Below the pieces are notes generated by a model. It searched no databases. It had not been told where the DNA came from and saw only the letters and a list, made by a program, of their open reading frames with translations. A DNA stretch of 64,000 bases from CAVSRC01 sp963762605 (GTDB lineage Bacteria; Pseudomonadota; Alphaproteobacteria; Rhizobiales; Kaistiaceae), in the NCBI GenBank assembly GCA_963762605.1, contig CAVXLJ010000016.1, forward strand, positions 1 to 64,000, written 5' to 3'. This document shows positions 46,401-53,141 of the stretch, piece by piece. Positions within the stretch are counted from its first letter, which is position 1, and every line of letters begins with the position of its first letter. A program made the translations under genes and the position numbers.

Positions 46401-46642
46401 TTTCCAAGATCGTCGAACGCGACAACTGCAATTTCTGTGACGCCGGAGTTCGGCCCCGCGCTGAACGTCGCCGTTGCGAACTGCGCAGGAGTGATATTTG
46501 TCGCCATGCCGCCGAGAGCATATGACTGGCCCCCGATCACCAGATTGCCAGAACCACTGACGATAAAAGCTGTGTAGTAAGCGACGTGGTGGGTGCTGTT
46601 TGGAGGATTTTCCGTAGCTGCACCGCAGAAACCGGGACCCAC
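43415..46642 (-). CDS. Large cadherin-like / RTX / FG-GAP repeat protein (probably one polypeptide with the upstream lipase)
   Basis: A 1,075-residue acidic, repeat-built protein. About 125-605 holds four CSPG-type cadherin-like repeats, recognised by SFTQYDINNHLIEYQENG, SFTQQQVDLGLISYQN, SFTQAELASGQVYF and TQQEIDDGRLSYSQNG. About 620-770 is an RTX/serralysin-like calcium-binding part (GGAGADTFVYGSNGGADTIT). About 775-1075 has six 50-residue FG-GAP/VCBS-type units (GDFNGDGNSDVLWRN). No signal peptide is present, as in type I secreted proteins. The frame opens at a weak GTG inside the lipase gene, 106 bases before the lipase stop. A single-base shift would fuse the two into one lipase-adhesin. 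Confidence 0.75.
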   Translation of the reverse strand: MGPGFCGAATENPPNSTHHVAYYTAFIVSGSGNLVIGGQSYALGGMATNITPAQFATATFSAGPNSGVTEIAVVAFDDLGNSSVAGDIDVTVTAPPTSPQPIVPTDHTPPTIVAPSQPLVTGVGSNPDLTPTYLQVTDANTANYTPSQLTYTIVSAPGHGYLLKGGSIVSSFTQYDINNHLIEYQENGTISPSDSFTYYVSDPAGNRTANTTFNITINTPPSSTTPTLDTDVALSVGQGQTAVITANNLHVTDSGLNPWQVIYTVTGGAANGQILADSVNVVHSFTQQQVDLGLISYQNTTNTSGPDNFTFTVSDYSGGAIGSTVFNINVIPQNNLRVLIDRPLYNDPGEAVVTPPPGFYIPGDVSLLNPAILTATDPGVDAANITYTITSMPAGTYFLIGQFSSGISFTGYSSFSGYSFNQNDINAGHPHSFTQAELASGQVYFRNLTGPTTYGTEYPITFNVADNAGNTVSALTLPLVIEPSGELSAGQYTPVGNIAQTYFSAPIGQSTPLGSGLLTYVTPQVPSSQAIYNLFYVPSHGAVLLDGSALAVGATVTQQEIDDGRLSYSQNGSLVSSDQFGFMLYDPFHSSGSPVYVNVSTTGTNGGITETGQPSSEAIITHPGNNYFFGDGSTTVDYSNAPNGVSIDLANGTASNGYGGTDYLTNIHSAIGSSYNDRFTLGPGDNSATGGAGADTFVYGSNGGADTITDFIRPDGDRIDLTGIGTVHYLSNVLAHTSQIGPDSVIDFGGGNSITLQNVNKGTLTPGDFVFSRAPAADDFSGNFTSDVLRRNTSTGQVGYWQMASNGSYSWVSEGTVSDPAWKVLGIGDFNGDGNSDVLWRNDTTGQVGYWQMASNGSHSWVPEGTFSDPAWKTLGIGDFNDDGNADVLWRSDTTGQVGYWQMASNGSHSWVNEGTVSDPAWKTLGIGDFNGDGNSDVLWRNDTTGQVGYWQMGSNGSHSWVSEGTVSDPAWKTLGISDFNDDGNSDVLWRNSTTGQVGYWQMTSNGSYSWVNEGTVSDPAWKVLGVGDFNGDGNSDVLWRNATTGQVGYWQMASNGSHNWVSEGTVSDPAWHLA
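43424..44301. repeat. Six tandem 150-bp repeats
   Basis: Six near-identical 150-base units encoding the FG-GAP blades. Successive copies differ at only a few positions, for example GHSWV/GYSWV and NDTTG/NSTTG/NATTG. Such identity implies recent expansion or homogenisation and could collapse in assembly. Confidence 0.85.
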
Positions 46643-47466
46643 AAACCGCTTGCCCCGGACCTGCGCTGAACGCCGTTCACAACGGGATACGTGCCACTAG
46701 ACGGTGCCGCAGGCGGAGTTCCAGCGACCTGCGCCGCAATGGCCGACGCGAGAGGCGACCAATCAGCAGCAATGGGGTTAAAAGGTTGTGCGACCGTATA
46801 ACCTAGATCGAGTGCGTAAGTTGGCAGTAAATGAAACGCATTAATATCCTGGGTTAATATGGTAGACGCTGTTGAAAAAGTAAGATTGCTATTCCAAGGC
46901 AATTGACTAGCGTTACCTGAGAATCCAACGAATTGAACAGTGCCATAATGATTGCCGTTCGAAATAAAATTCCCGATTGGATCTCCAAAATCGACGTAGT
47001 CCGTTAGGTTTCCGAGGTTCGATGGGCCATTATAGCCAGGAAGACCGGGCGCGCCAAAGGTTACTCCACCGCTAATCAGACTTGGGCCCATTTTCAAAGC
47101 GACGTATTCTGCCTCAGCGCCGCCCAAAGAATGACCAGTGACATAAACATTACTTGAAAGATACTGATATTTTATTTGAGACGCAAAATTGTAAGCCTCG
47201 TCAAAAGTTGGTGGGTCAACGTGAGCGAATATCATACCATCTGCAAGGAAGGTACCCCAGCTATAAGAACTAGTGCGACTAGGATCAGTTCCTTCAAATG
47301 AAATAATAATGTTGCCGTTGCCATCGGAATACGCTTGCGCATAAAATCCATCTGACTTCAAGGATGGCGAGGATTCTGCAACTACATTCCAGCCTGGCGG
47401 AGCTATTGAAGTATCTTGATTGTAAACCATGTTGGCGGCATCTAGGTAATCCTGCAAATTTGGCAT
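46537..47466 (-). CDS. Class 3 lipase domain protein
   Basis: A lipase_3-type alpha/beta hydrolase, 309 residues from ATG 47466. That ATG has GGGAG eight bases upstream and is preferred over GTG 47475. The nucleophile elbow GHSLGGAEA is near residue 111-119, with IIISFEGTDP before it as the oxyanion strand. An acid candidate is DYVDFGDPIGN near 155, and a His is in NAFHLLP. There is no signal peptide. After about 235 the sequence becomes a Pro/Ala linker. The frame runs out in an unconserved tail while the neighbouring frame continues into cadherin-like repeats, so a frameshift is likely. Confidence 0.75.
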   Translation of the reverse strand: MPNLQDYLDAANMVYNQDTSIAPPGWNVVAESSPSLKSDGFYAQAYSDGNGNIIISFEGTDPSRTSSYSWGTFLADGMIFAHVDPPTFDEAYNFASQIKYQYLSSNVYVTGHSLGGAEAEYVALKMGPSLISGGVTFGAPGLPGYNGPSNLGNLTDYVDFGDPIGNFISNGNHYGTVQFVGFSGNASQLPWNSNLTFSTASTILTQDINAFHLLPTYALDLGYTVAQPFNPIAADWSPLASAIAAQVAGTPPAAPSSGTYPVVNGVQRRSGASGLWVPVSAVQLRKILQTAPTTSLTTQLLSSVVLAIW

Positions 47467-47658
47467 CACCCGCACTCCCAGCCGCCTTCAGGTTCCCTCG
47501 CGCCGCTATGAAAAATCGACGACAACCTACAGTCAAGTGCGAAGCTAAATTGTCGCGCGAGAGTTCGGTGGCCGGACCAATCACGTTCAGTCGAATGTGA
47601 CACCGAGCGGTCAGGCAAAAGTGCCACCCGAACTAATCTGTTCGTGCAACAATGCGAT

Positions 47659-47696
47659 GCAGTGGTCCACTTTTTCGATATCACTATACCCCCCCC
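47659..47696. repeat. Terminal inverted repeat, right
   Basis: Reverse complement of the left repeat at 41961-41997, with AGTGGTCCACTTTTTCGA, then TATCACTATA and a run of eight C. Confidence 0.7.
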
Positions 47697-47707
47697 GCGC
47701 AGGCGGG
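47694..47707. repeat. 14-bp flanking direct repeat, right
   Basis: CCCGCGCAGGCGGG, same as 41950-41963 and in the same orientation, followed by AACCCAGGCG, the usual continuation of this common REP palindrome. Confidence 0.6.
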
Positions 47708-47799
47708 AACCCAGGCGAGAGTCGCCGTTGAGCCTTGTGCTTGTTGTCGGTCCGGCCTGGATGCCCGGCGCTGCAGCGCATACCGGAGAACGTGCCCCC

Positions 47800-48465
47800 C
47801 TACCCGACCGTGTTCTTGAGGATGTCGTAGTTGACGCAGACGCCCTTGGCATAGGCCGGCCTGGCCGTCAGCCGCTCGTACCAGGCATCGACGTTCGCCA
47901 ACGCCGGACGTTCGATATCCATGGTGTACCAGCGATAGAGCAGCGCACCGGCGGCGATGTCGCCATAGGTCAGCCGCTCGCTGGCAAGGTACGGCGTCTT
48001 CTTGAGCTGGGCGTCGAGAATGCGGAAGCACGGTTCGACGCCCTTCATGGCCGCGGCAATGGCCTTCTTGTCGCGCGCCTCCGGCTTGGTGCGCGCCACG
48101 GCGCTGAACACCGCGCCCCAGGCCGGCTGAAAGCGCATCGCCGTCCAGTCGGTCCATTGGTCGGCCAAGGCGCGCACCTTCGGCGATTCCGGCCACAGAT
48201 TGCCGGCGCCGTAGGTCGCCGAAAGGTAGCGGACGATGGCGTGGCTCTCCCACAGAACCAGCTCGCCGTCCTTCAGCGTCGGCACCAGGCCGTTGGGGTT
48301 CATCGCCAGATATTCCGGCGTGTCGACGCCGCCGAAGTTGAGGCCGAGTTCGACCTGCGCATAGGGCACGCGCAGCTCCTCCAGCACCCACACCGCCTTC
48401 TGCACGTTCACCGACGTCTTGCGGCCGTAAAGCGTGATGTCCGCCACCTGTCCCCTCCCCGCCAA
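47800..48465 (-). CDS. Glutathione S-transferase family protein
   Basis: A 221-residue GST. The N-terminal thioredoxin-like domain has TLYGRKTSVNVQKAVWVLEE with a serine/threonine in the catalytic position, and NPNGLVPTLKDGELVLWES with the cis-Pro and the glutamate-serine glutathione site. An all-helical C-terminal domain with LTYGDIAAGALLYRW follows. GTG 48447 is an alternative start. Substrate unknown. It lies 12 bases after yjbQ. Confidence 0.85.
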   Translation of the reverse strand: MAGRGQVADITLYGRKTSVNVQKAVWVLEELRVPYAQVELGLNFGGVDTPEYLAMNPNGLVPTLKDGELVLWESHAIVRYLSATYGAGNLWPESPKVRALADQWTDWTAMRFQPAWGAVFSAVARTKPEARDKKAIAAAMKGVEPCFRILDAQLKKTPYLASERLTYGDIAAGALLYRWYTMDIERPALANVDAWYERLTARPAYAKGVCVNYDILKNTVG

Positions 48466-48477
48466 AACCGGCGCACT

Positions 48478-48894
48478 CTATTCCCCGATGAGATGAAGCA
48501 CCACGTCCCTTCGGTGCGGCCGCCGCCGGTGTTCGAACAGATAGATGCCCTGCCACGTGCCGAGCGCCATGCGGCTGCCGCTGACCGGGATCGACAGGCT
48601 CGCCTGGGTCAGCGCCGCGCGGATATGCGCCGGCATGTCGTCCGGTCCTTCCAGCGTGTGGACATAATCGCCGGATTCCGGCGCCAGCCGCGCGAAGAAG
48701 GCCTCAAGGTCGCTGCGCACGTCCGGATCGGCATTCTCCTGCACGATCAGCGAGGCCGAGGTGTGCCGGCAGAACAGGGTAAGCAGCCCCTCGGCGATCC
48801 CCTGGCTCGCCAGCCAGCGGGCGACCGGCGCGGTAATCTCGGTCAGCCCCTTGCCGCGGGTCTCGACTGCCAGGTGATGCTGCGCCTGCCGCAT
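48478..48894 (-). CDS. YjbQ family protein (UPF0047; secondary thiamine-phosphate synthase-like)
   Basis: A 138-residue protein of the YjbQ fold. Motifs include LLTLFCRHTSASLIVQENAD with the conserved histidine, and GTWQGIYLFEHRRRPH near the end. Members can show weak thiamine phosphate synthase activity; the true role is unsettled. It precedes the GST gene. Confidence 0.88.
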   Translation of the reverse strand: MRQAQHHLAVETRGKGLTEITAPVARWLASQGIAEGLLTLFCRHTSASLIVQENADPDVRSDLEAFFARLAPESGDYVHTLEGPDDMPAHIRAALTQASLSIPVSGSRMALGTWQGIYLFEHRRRPHRRDVVLHLIGE

Positions 48895-49157
48895 GGCCTG
48901 CCCCAGTTATGCCTCATTGCGGCAAGTGCGAAGAGCCGGAATCACGGCCAAACAGGTCGGGTTTCCGCAGTATTCGCCCATATTTGCTGCACTGCACCAT
49001 TCATGACCAAAATGTGTTGCGTTGCGTGAAGTGCAAGGCGGGTATGCGATATCTCGTCTGCACATGGCTCGGGCATGCGCTTATGTTCCCTCTCGAACGG
49101 ACGGCATGAGTTCGGTGTAGCCGTCCACCGAGATTTGGAAATACGAGAGGCACCACG
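48895..49157. other. Intergenic region between yjbQ and the DUF1127 gene
   Basis: About 260 bases carrying two divergent promoters. A 66-codon frame at 48909-49109 has no coding character and is not called. GAGAGG just before 49158 is the DUF1127 ribosome-binding site. Confidence 0.4.
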
Positions 49158-49310
49158 ATGAGCAACCGGATTGTCACCACCTACCGCGCCTGGCGCAAGT
49201 ACCGCCAGACCTACAACGAACTGATGCGGCTCTCCAACCGCGACCTGGCCGACCTCGGCATCTCCGCCGGGGACATCCCGGCGATCGCCCGCAAGGCCGC
49301 CACCATGTAA
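49158..49310 (+). CDS. DUF1127 small protein
   Basis: A 50-residue basic protein. The DUF1127 hallmark is the arginine-rich helix TTYRAWRKYRQTYNELMRLSN followed by RDLADLGISAGDIPAIA. Members in alphaproteobacteria act as small regulators, for example in phosphate uptake, RNA turnover or stress. A good Shine-Dalgarno, GAGAGG, lies eight bases before the ATG. A strong terminator follows at 49399-49434. Confidence 0.88.
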   Translation: MSNRIVTTYRAWRKYRQTYNELMRLSNRDLADLGISAGDIPAIARKAATM

Positions 49311-49398
49311 TTCAAATTCGCTTCGGGTATCCTCCTCCCTCACCCGAAGCGATAGGGAGCCGGTGCGGCGTCCTCCCACGCGACCGGTCCCTTAGAGA

Positions 49399-49434
49399 AA
49401 CGCCCGCCGATTTCCTCCCCGGCGGGCGTTTTTC
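49399..49434 (+). terminator. Rho-independent terminator after the DUF1127 gene
   Basis: An 11-bp stem AACGCCCGCCG / CGGCGGGCGTT around a ten-base loop, followed by TTTT. It ends the DUF1127 transcript before trmFO. Confidence 0.88.
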
Positions 49435-49485
49435 ATTTCTGGATGCACCGTTGAAGGTTCCGGAGCGCGCGACTAGCTTCCGCCC

Positions 49486-50889
49486 ATGAACGCTCCCGTC
49501 CATGTCATCGGCGGCGGCCTCGCCGGCTCCGAGGCTGCTTGGCAGCTTGTCCGCCGCGGCGTTCCCGTCGTGCTCCACGAGATGCGCCCGGAACGCTTGA
49601 CCGAGGCGCACAAGACCGACCGGCTGGCCGAACTGGTCTGCTCCAATTCCTTCCGATCCGACGATGCCGAAAACAATGCGGTCGGGCTCCTGCACGAGGA
49701 GCTGCGCCGCGCCGGCTCGCTGGTCATGCACGCCGCCGATAGCCATCAGGTGCCGGCCGGTGGCGCGCTTGCCGTCGACCGCGACGGCTTTTCCGAGGCC
49801 ATCACGGCAGCGCTTGCCGCCGAGCCGCTGGTCACCCTCGTCCGTGGCGAGATTGCCGGCCTGCCCCCGGCCGACTGGGACAGTGTCATCGTCGCCACCG
49901 GCCCGCTGACCTCAGCGCCGCTCGCCGAAGCGATCCGCGAAATCACCGGCGAGGAGGCGCTCGCCTTCTTCGATGCCATCGCCCCCATCGTCCATTTCGA
50001 CAGTATCGACATGGACGTCGCCTGGTTCCAGTCGCGCTACGACAAGACCGGTCCCGGCGGCAGCGGCGCCGACTACATCAACTGCCCGATGGACAAGGCC
50101 CAATACGAGGCTTTCGTCGATGCGCTTCTATCCGGCGAGCCGCACAAGCACCACGATTGGGAGAAGGTCCCCTATTTCGACGGCTGCCTGCCCATCGAGG
50201 TCATGGCCGAGCGTGGACGCGAGACGCTGCGCCACGGACCGATGAAGCCGGTCGGGCTCACCAATCCGCGCAATCCGACGGTCAAGCCCTATGCCATCGT
50301 CCAGCTTCGCCAGGACAATGCTCTGGGCACCCTCTTCAACATGGTCGGCTTCCAGACCCGCCTGCGTTACGCCATCCAGGCCGACATCTTCCGCATGATC
50401 CCCGGCCTGGAACATGCGCAGTTCGCCCGCCTCGGCGGTCTCCACCGCAACACTTTTCTCAATTCACCCAAGGTGCTGGACACGCTCCTCCGCCTTAAGG
50501 CGGCGCCCCGCTTGCGCTTCGCCGGCCAGATCACCGGCTGCGAGGGCTATGTCGAATCCGCCGCCATCGGGCTGCTGGCCGGCCGCATGGCCGCCGCCGA
50601 GCGGCTCGGCGAGACCATCGTGCCACCGCCGCCGACCACCGCCTTCGGCGCCATCCTCGCTCATATCACCGGCGGGCACCTGTCGGCCGACGACGAACCG
50701 GGGAAACGCTCCTTCCAGCCCATGAACGTCAATTTCGGCCTGTTCCCGGATATCCACGTAACGCCCGATCCGAGTGTGAAGCTGAAGGGGCCCGAACGCG
50801 GCAAGGCGAAGCGTCAGGCGATCACCGCCCAGGCGCTTGCCGACCTCGACCGGTGGCTGGCGCGCCCCGCCGCCGACGCGGCCGAATAG
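49486..50889 (+). CDS. trmFO: Methylenetetrahydrofolate-tRNA-(uracil-54-C5)-methyltransferase
   Basis: A folate- and FAD-dependent enzyme that makes m5U54 in the tRNA T-loop. It is 467 residues long. The N-terminus VHVIGGGLAGSEAAWQL is the FAD site, and LVCSNSFRSDDAENNAVGLL and CPMDKAQYEAFVDAL are family signatures. TGCEGYVESAAIGLLAG and NVNFGLFPDI appear in the C-terminal half. Common in Firmicutes and alphaproteobacteria. It converges on the phytoene-synthase-like gene with only 13 bases between the stops. Confidence 0.95.
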   Translation: MNAPVHVIGGGLAGSEAAWQLVRRGVPVVLHEMRPERLTEAHKTDRLAELVCSNSFRSDDAENNAVGLLHEELRRAGSLVMHAADSHQVPAGGALAVDRDGFSEAITAALAAEPLVTLVRGEIAGLPPADWDSVIVATGPLTSAPLAEAIREITGEEALAFFDAIAPIVHFDSIDMDVAWFQSRYDKTGPGGSGADYINCPMDKAQYEAFVDALLSGEPHKHHDWEKVPYFDGCLPIEVMAERGRETLRHGPMKPVGLTNPRNPTVKPYAIVQLRQDNALGTLFNMVGFQTRLRYAIQADIFRMIPGLEHAQFARLGGLHRNTFLNSPKVLDTLLRLKAAPRLRFAGQITGCEGYVESAAIGLLAGRMAAAERLGETIVPPPPTTAFGAILAHITGGHLSADDEPGKRSFQPMNVNFGLFPDIHVTPDPSVKLKGPERGKAKRQAITAQALADLDRWLARPAADAAE

Positions 50890-50902
50890 CAGCCGTCGCC
50901 GC

Positions 50903-51727
50903 CTACCAGCGCCGCGCGGCGCGCCACGTGATCCACTGCCTCCTCAGCGGCGTGAGATCGATACGGCCGGAGAACGGGTCGTAACCGGGGCGGTCCATGC
51001 GGTCGAGCAGCGGGCCGACAAGGGCGACCGGCAGGAAGGCCGGCTTCAGCGAGACCGGCAACGCCTTGATCTCCGGCATCGCCTGACCGAGGTGATCGCG
51101 GGCGATCTTGCGCAGATCGGCGAGTGTCATCATGAGCTCCGGCGTCGCCTGCCCGCGCGCCAGCATCGCGCGGTCGAATCCGTGGGCGGCGCCGATATCG
51201 GCAGGCAGATAGCATTGTCCGCGCGCGGCGTGGATCGGCAGCGCCCGCATCAGCCCGGTCATGGCATAGGCAACGCCGGCATGGCCCGCGGCGGAAGCCA
51301 CGCGCGGATCGTGGCCGCCGGCCAGAACGATTGCCGCAAGCTGGATCAGCGCCGACGACGTCTCGCCGCTGTAGCCTTCGAGGTCCGTCTGCGTCGGCAT
51401 CTGGTCGTCATAGAGGTCGAACACCCGGGCATCGATGAGCCCCTCGAATCCGGCGAGCGGCAGAGCGAAGGTGCGGATCGTCTCGATCAGTGCAGTGGCG
51501 ACCGGGTGACCGCCGCCGCCGGCGACCAGCACGTCGCGCCACCACTGCAGCCGGATCTCGCCGAGCACGGGATCGCTGACGGTGTCGCGGATGCGCGCCA
51601 CCTCGGCGCTGAAGGCATGCAATGCGAACAGATGCTTGCGCGCCGCCTGCGGCGCGAACAGATCGGCGATATAGCGATCGCGATCCAGTTCGCGCACCGT
51701 CCGGGCGCAATGCTCGTAGACGTCCAT
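50903..51727 (-). CDS. Squalene/phytoene synthase family protein (NDUFAF6-like)
   Basis: A 274-residue all-helical protein of the trans-isoprenyl synthase fold. The first acidic motif is altered (EVARIRDTVSDP), and a second acidic cluster DLYDDQ follows. In alphaproteobacteria the version next to a Mth938-type gene and secDF is the ancestor of human NDUFAF6, a complex I assembly factor, so a terpene-synthase activity is doubtful. It sits 30 bases downstream of the Mth938 gene, supporting a shared role. Confidence 0.82.
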   Translation of the reverse strand: MDVYEHCARTVRELDRDRYIADLFAPQAARKHLFALHAFSAEVARIRDTVSDPVLGEIRLQWWRDVLVAGGGGHPVATALIETIRTFALPLAGFEGLIDARVFDLYDDQMPTQTDLEGYSGETSSALIQLAAIVLAGGHDPRVASAAGHAGVAYAMTGLMRALPIHAARGQCYLPADIGAAHGFDRAMLARGQATPELMMTLADLRKIARDHLGQAMPEIKALPVSLKPAFLPVALVGPLLDRMDRPGYDPFSGRIDLTPLRRQWITWRAARRW

Positions 51728-51757
51728 GGCCGGCCAGATATGGCGCGATGCGCGGCG

Positions 51758-52147
51758 TCAGTCCACGGCAATCAGCGCTGCCGCCACCGCCCGCTCCTCG
51801 GCGAGCAGCACGTTGAACGTGCGCACCGCCGCGCCGGTCGACATCGGTTCGGCGACGATTCCCACCTCGCGGCAGCGTTCCCTCACCGGCCCGGGAAGCG
51901 GCGCGATGTCGGTTCCGGTGCCGACCAGCAGGATCTGGATCGCCTCTGCTTCGGCGAAGACCTTCTCCAGGCTCGCCACGTCAAGGGCGCCGCGCGTCGG
52001 CACCGGCCAGCCATAGATGCCGCTTGGCAGACAGAGCAGCGAGCCGCGATGCGACATGGCGGCAAAGCGAAAGCCGCCATTGCCATAGGCCTCGATCGGC
52101 GCGCGACCGGGATAGTGGGCGGCGCGGATGACGACGCCCTCCGGCAT
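51758..52147 (-). CDS. Mth938-like domain protein (NDUFAF3 homolog, DUF498)
   Basis: A 129-residue protein of the Mth938 / DUF498 fold. Typical segments are the glycine-rich GYGNGGFRF-like start, IQILLVGTGTDIAPLP, and GIVAEPMSTGAAVRTFNVLLAEERAVAAAL in pieces across the last third. The human homolog NDUFAF3 helps assemble respiratory complex I. It is four bases from secF and 30 from the NDUFAF6-like gene; this order is conserved in alphaproteobacteria. Confidence 0.88.
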   Translation of the reverse strand: MPEGVVIRAAHYPGRAPIEAYGNGGFRFAAMSHRGSLLCLPSGIYGWPVPTRGALDVASLEKVFAEAEAIQILLVGTGTDIAPLPGPVRERCREVGIVAEPMSTGAAVRTFNVLLAEERAVAAALIAVD

Positions 52148-52151
52148 GGCG

Positions 52152-53114
52152 CTACGCCTTGCCGGCCGCCTCGGCGGTTGCGTCGCCTTCGGGCTCGGCC
52201 TTGTTGGAGCCGCCTGGCCTGAGCTTGAAGAAGATCAGCACCGGCGCAGCGATGTAGATCGACGAATAGGTGCCGACGATGACGCCGAACAGCATGGCGG
52301 CGACGAAGGAGCGGATGACCTCGCCGCCGAAGATGAACAGGGCGAGCAGCGCCAGAAACGTCGTCATCGACGTGAGCGTCGTGCGCGCCAGCATCTCGTT
52401 GATCGATCGGTCGATCAACTCGGAAATCGGCATCTTCTTGTATTTGCGCAGATTTTCCCGAATGCGGTCATAGACGACCACGGTGTCGTTGAGCGAATAG
52501 CCGACGATGGTGAGGATGGCGGCAACGCTCGACAAGCTGAAATCCACCTGCGACACGACGAAGAATCCGAGCGTCATGAACACGTCGTGGCTGGTCGCAA
52601 CGATCGCGCCGAGGGCGAACTGCCATTCGAAGCGGAACCAGATATAGGCGAGGATGGCCAACATGGTGACGAGCAGCGCGATGGTGGCGGCCGATGCGAG
52701 TTCGCTCGACACGCTCGGTCCCACGCTTTCGACGCGACGGAATTCCACCGTGTTGCCGAAGGCGTCGCGCACCTTGGTCACCGCCGTCTGTTGAGCCGCT
52801 TCGCCGCCCTTCTGCTGCTCGATCCGGATCAGCACGGATTTGCCGGCGCTGGGGTCGCTCACTTCGGTGACCTGAATGTCGCCGAGATCGAGCGAATTGA
52901 CCGTCGAGCGGATCTTGCCGAGGTCATAGACCGCCGCGACCGGCTTGATCTCGATCAGCGTGCCACCGCGAAAATCGATGCCGTAGTTCGGCCCGATGGT
53001 GAGGAACAACGTCACCGAAATCAGCGACAGGATGATGGTGGCCGGAAAGTTGATCCGCCACAGCGTCATGAAGCGGATTTTCGTGTTGTCGGGGATGAAC
53101 CGGAACTTGCGCAT
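52152..53114 (-). CDS. secF: Protein translocase subunit SecF
   Basis: A 320-residue inner-membrane protein with six helices that works with SecD to pull proteins across using the proton gradient. Landmarks are YGIDFRGGTLIEIK (the P1 base), TVVVYDRIREN in helix 4-5, and SINEMLARTTLTSMTT. A Lys/Glu-rich C-terminal tail ends in PEGDATAEAAGKA. It follows secD after 27 bases. Confidence 0.96.
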   Translation of the reverse strand: MRKFRFIPDNTKIRFMTLWRINFPATIILSLISVTLFLTIGPNYGIDFRGGTLIEIKPVAAVYDLGKIRSTVNSLDLGDIQVTEVSDPSAGKSVLIRIEQQKGGEAAQQTAVTKVRDAFGNTVEFRRVESVGPSVSSELASAATIALLVTMLAILAYIWFRFEWQFALGAIVATSHDVFMTLGFFVVSQVDFSLSSVAAILTIVGYSLNDTVVVYDRIRENLRKYKKMPISELIDRSINEMLARTTLTSMTTFLALLALFIFGGEVIRSFVAAMLFGVIVGTYSSIYIAAPVLIFFKLRPGGSNKAEPEGDATAEAAGKA

Positions 53115-53141
53115 GTGATTGGCTCCCTGGTGCCCCGAGAC

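Larger units (their letters stand above)
41961..47696. mobile_element. Putative 5.7-kb transposon-like unit
   Basis: Bounded by 37-38-bp inverted repeats, themselves inside 14-bp direct repeats. The interior holds a decayed DNA-polymerase-like gene and a lipase/FG-GAP gene pair, with visibly lower GC in 44.6-47.5 kb. No transposase is present, so any movement was non-autonomous or the transposase has been lost. Confidence 0.5.

Noticed and set aside
48909..49109. 66-codon plus-strand frame before the DUF1127 gene
   Set aside because: No ribosome-binding site or recognisable domain, and composition is unlike neighbouring genes.
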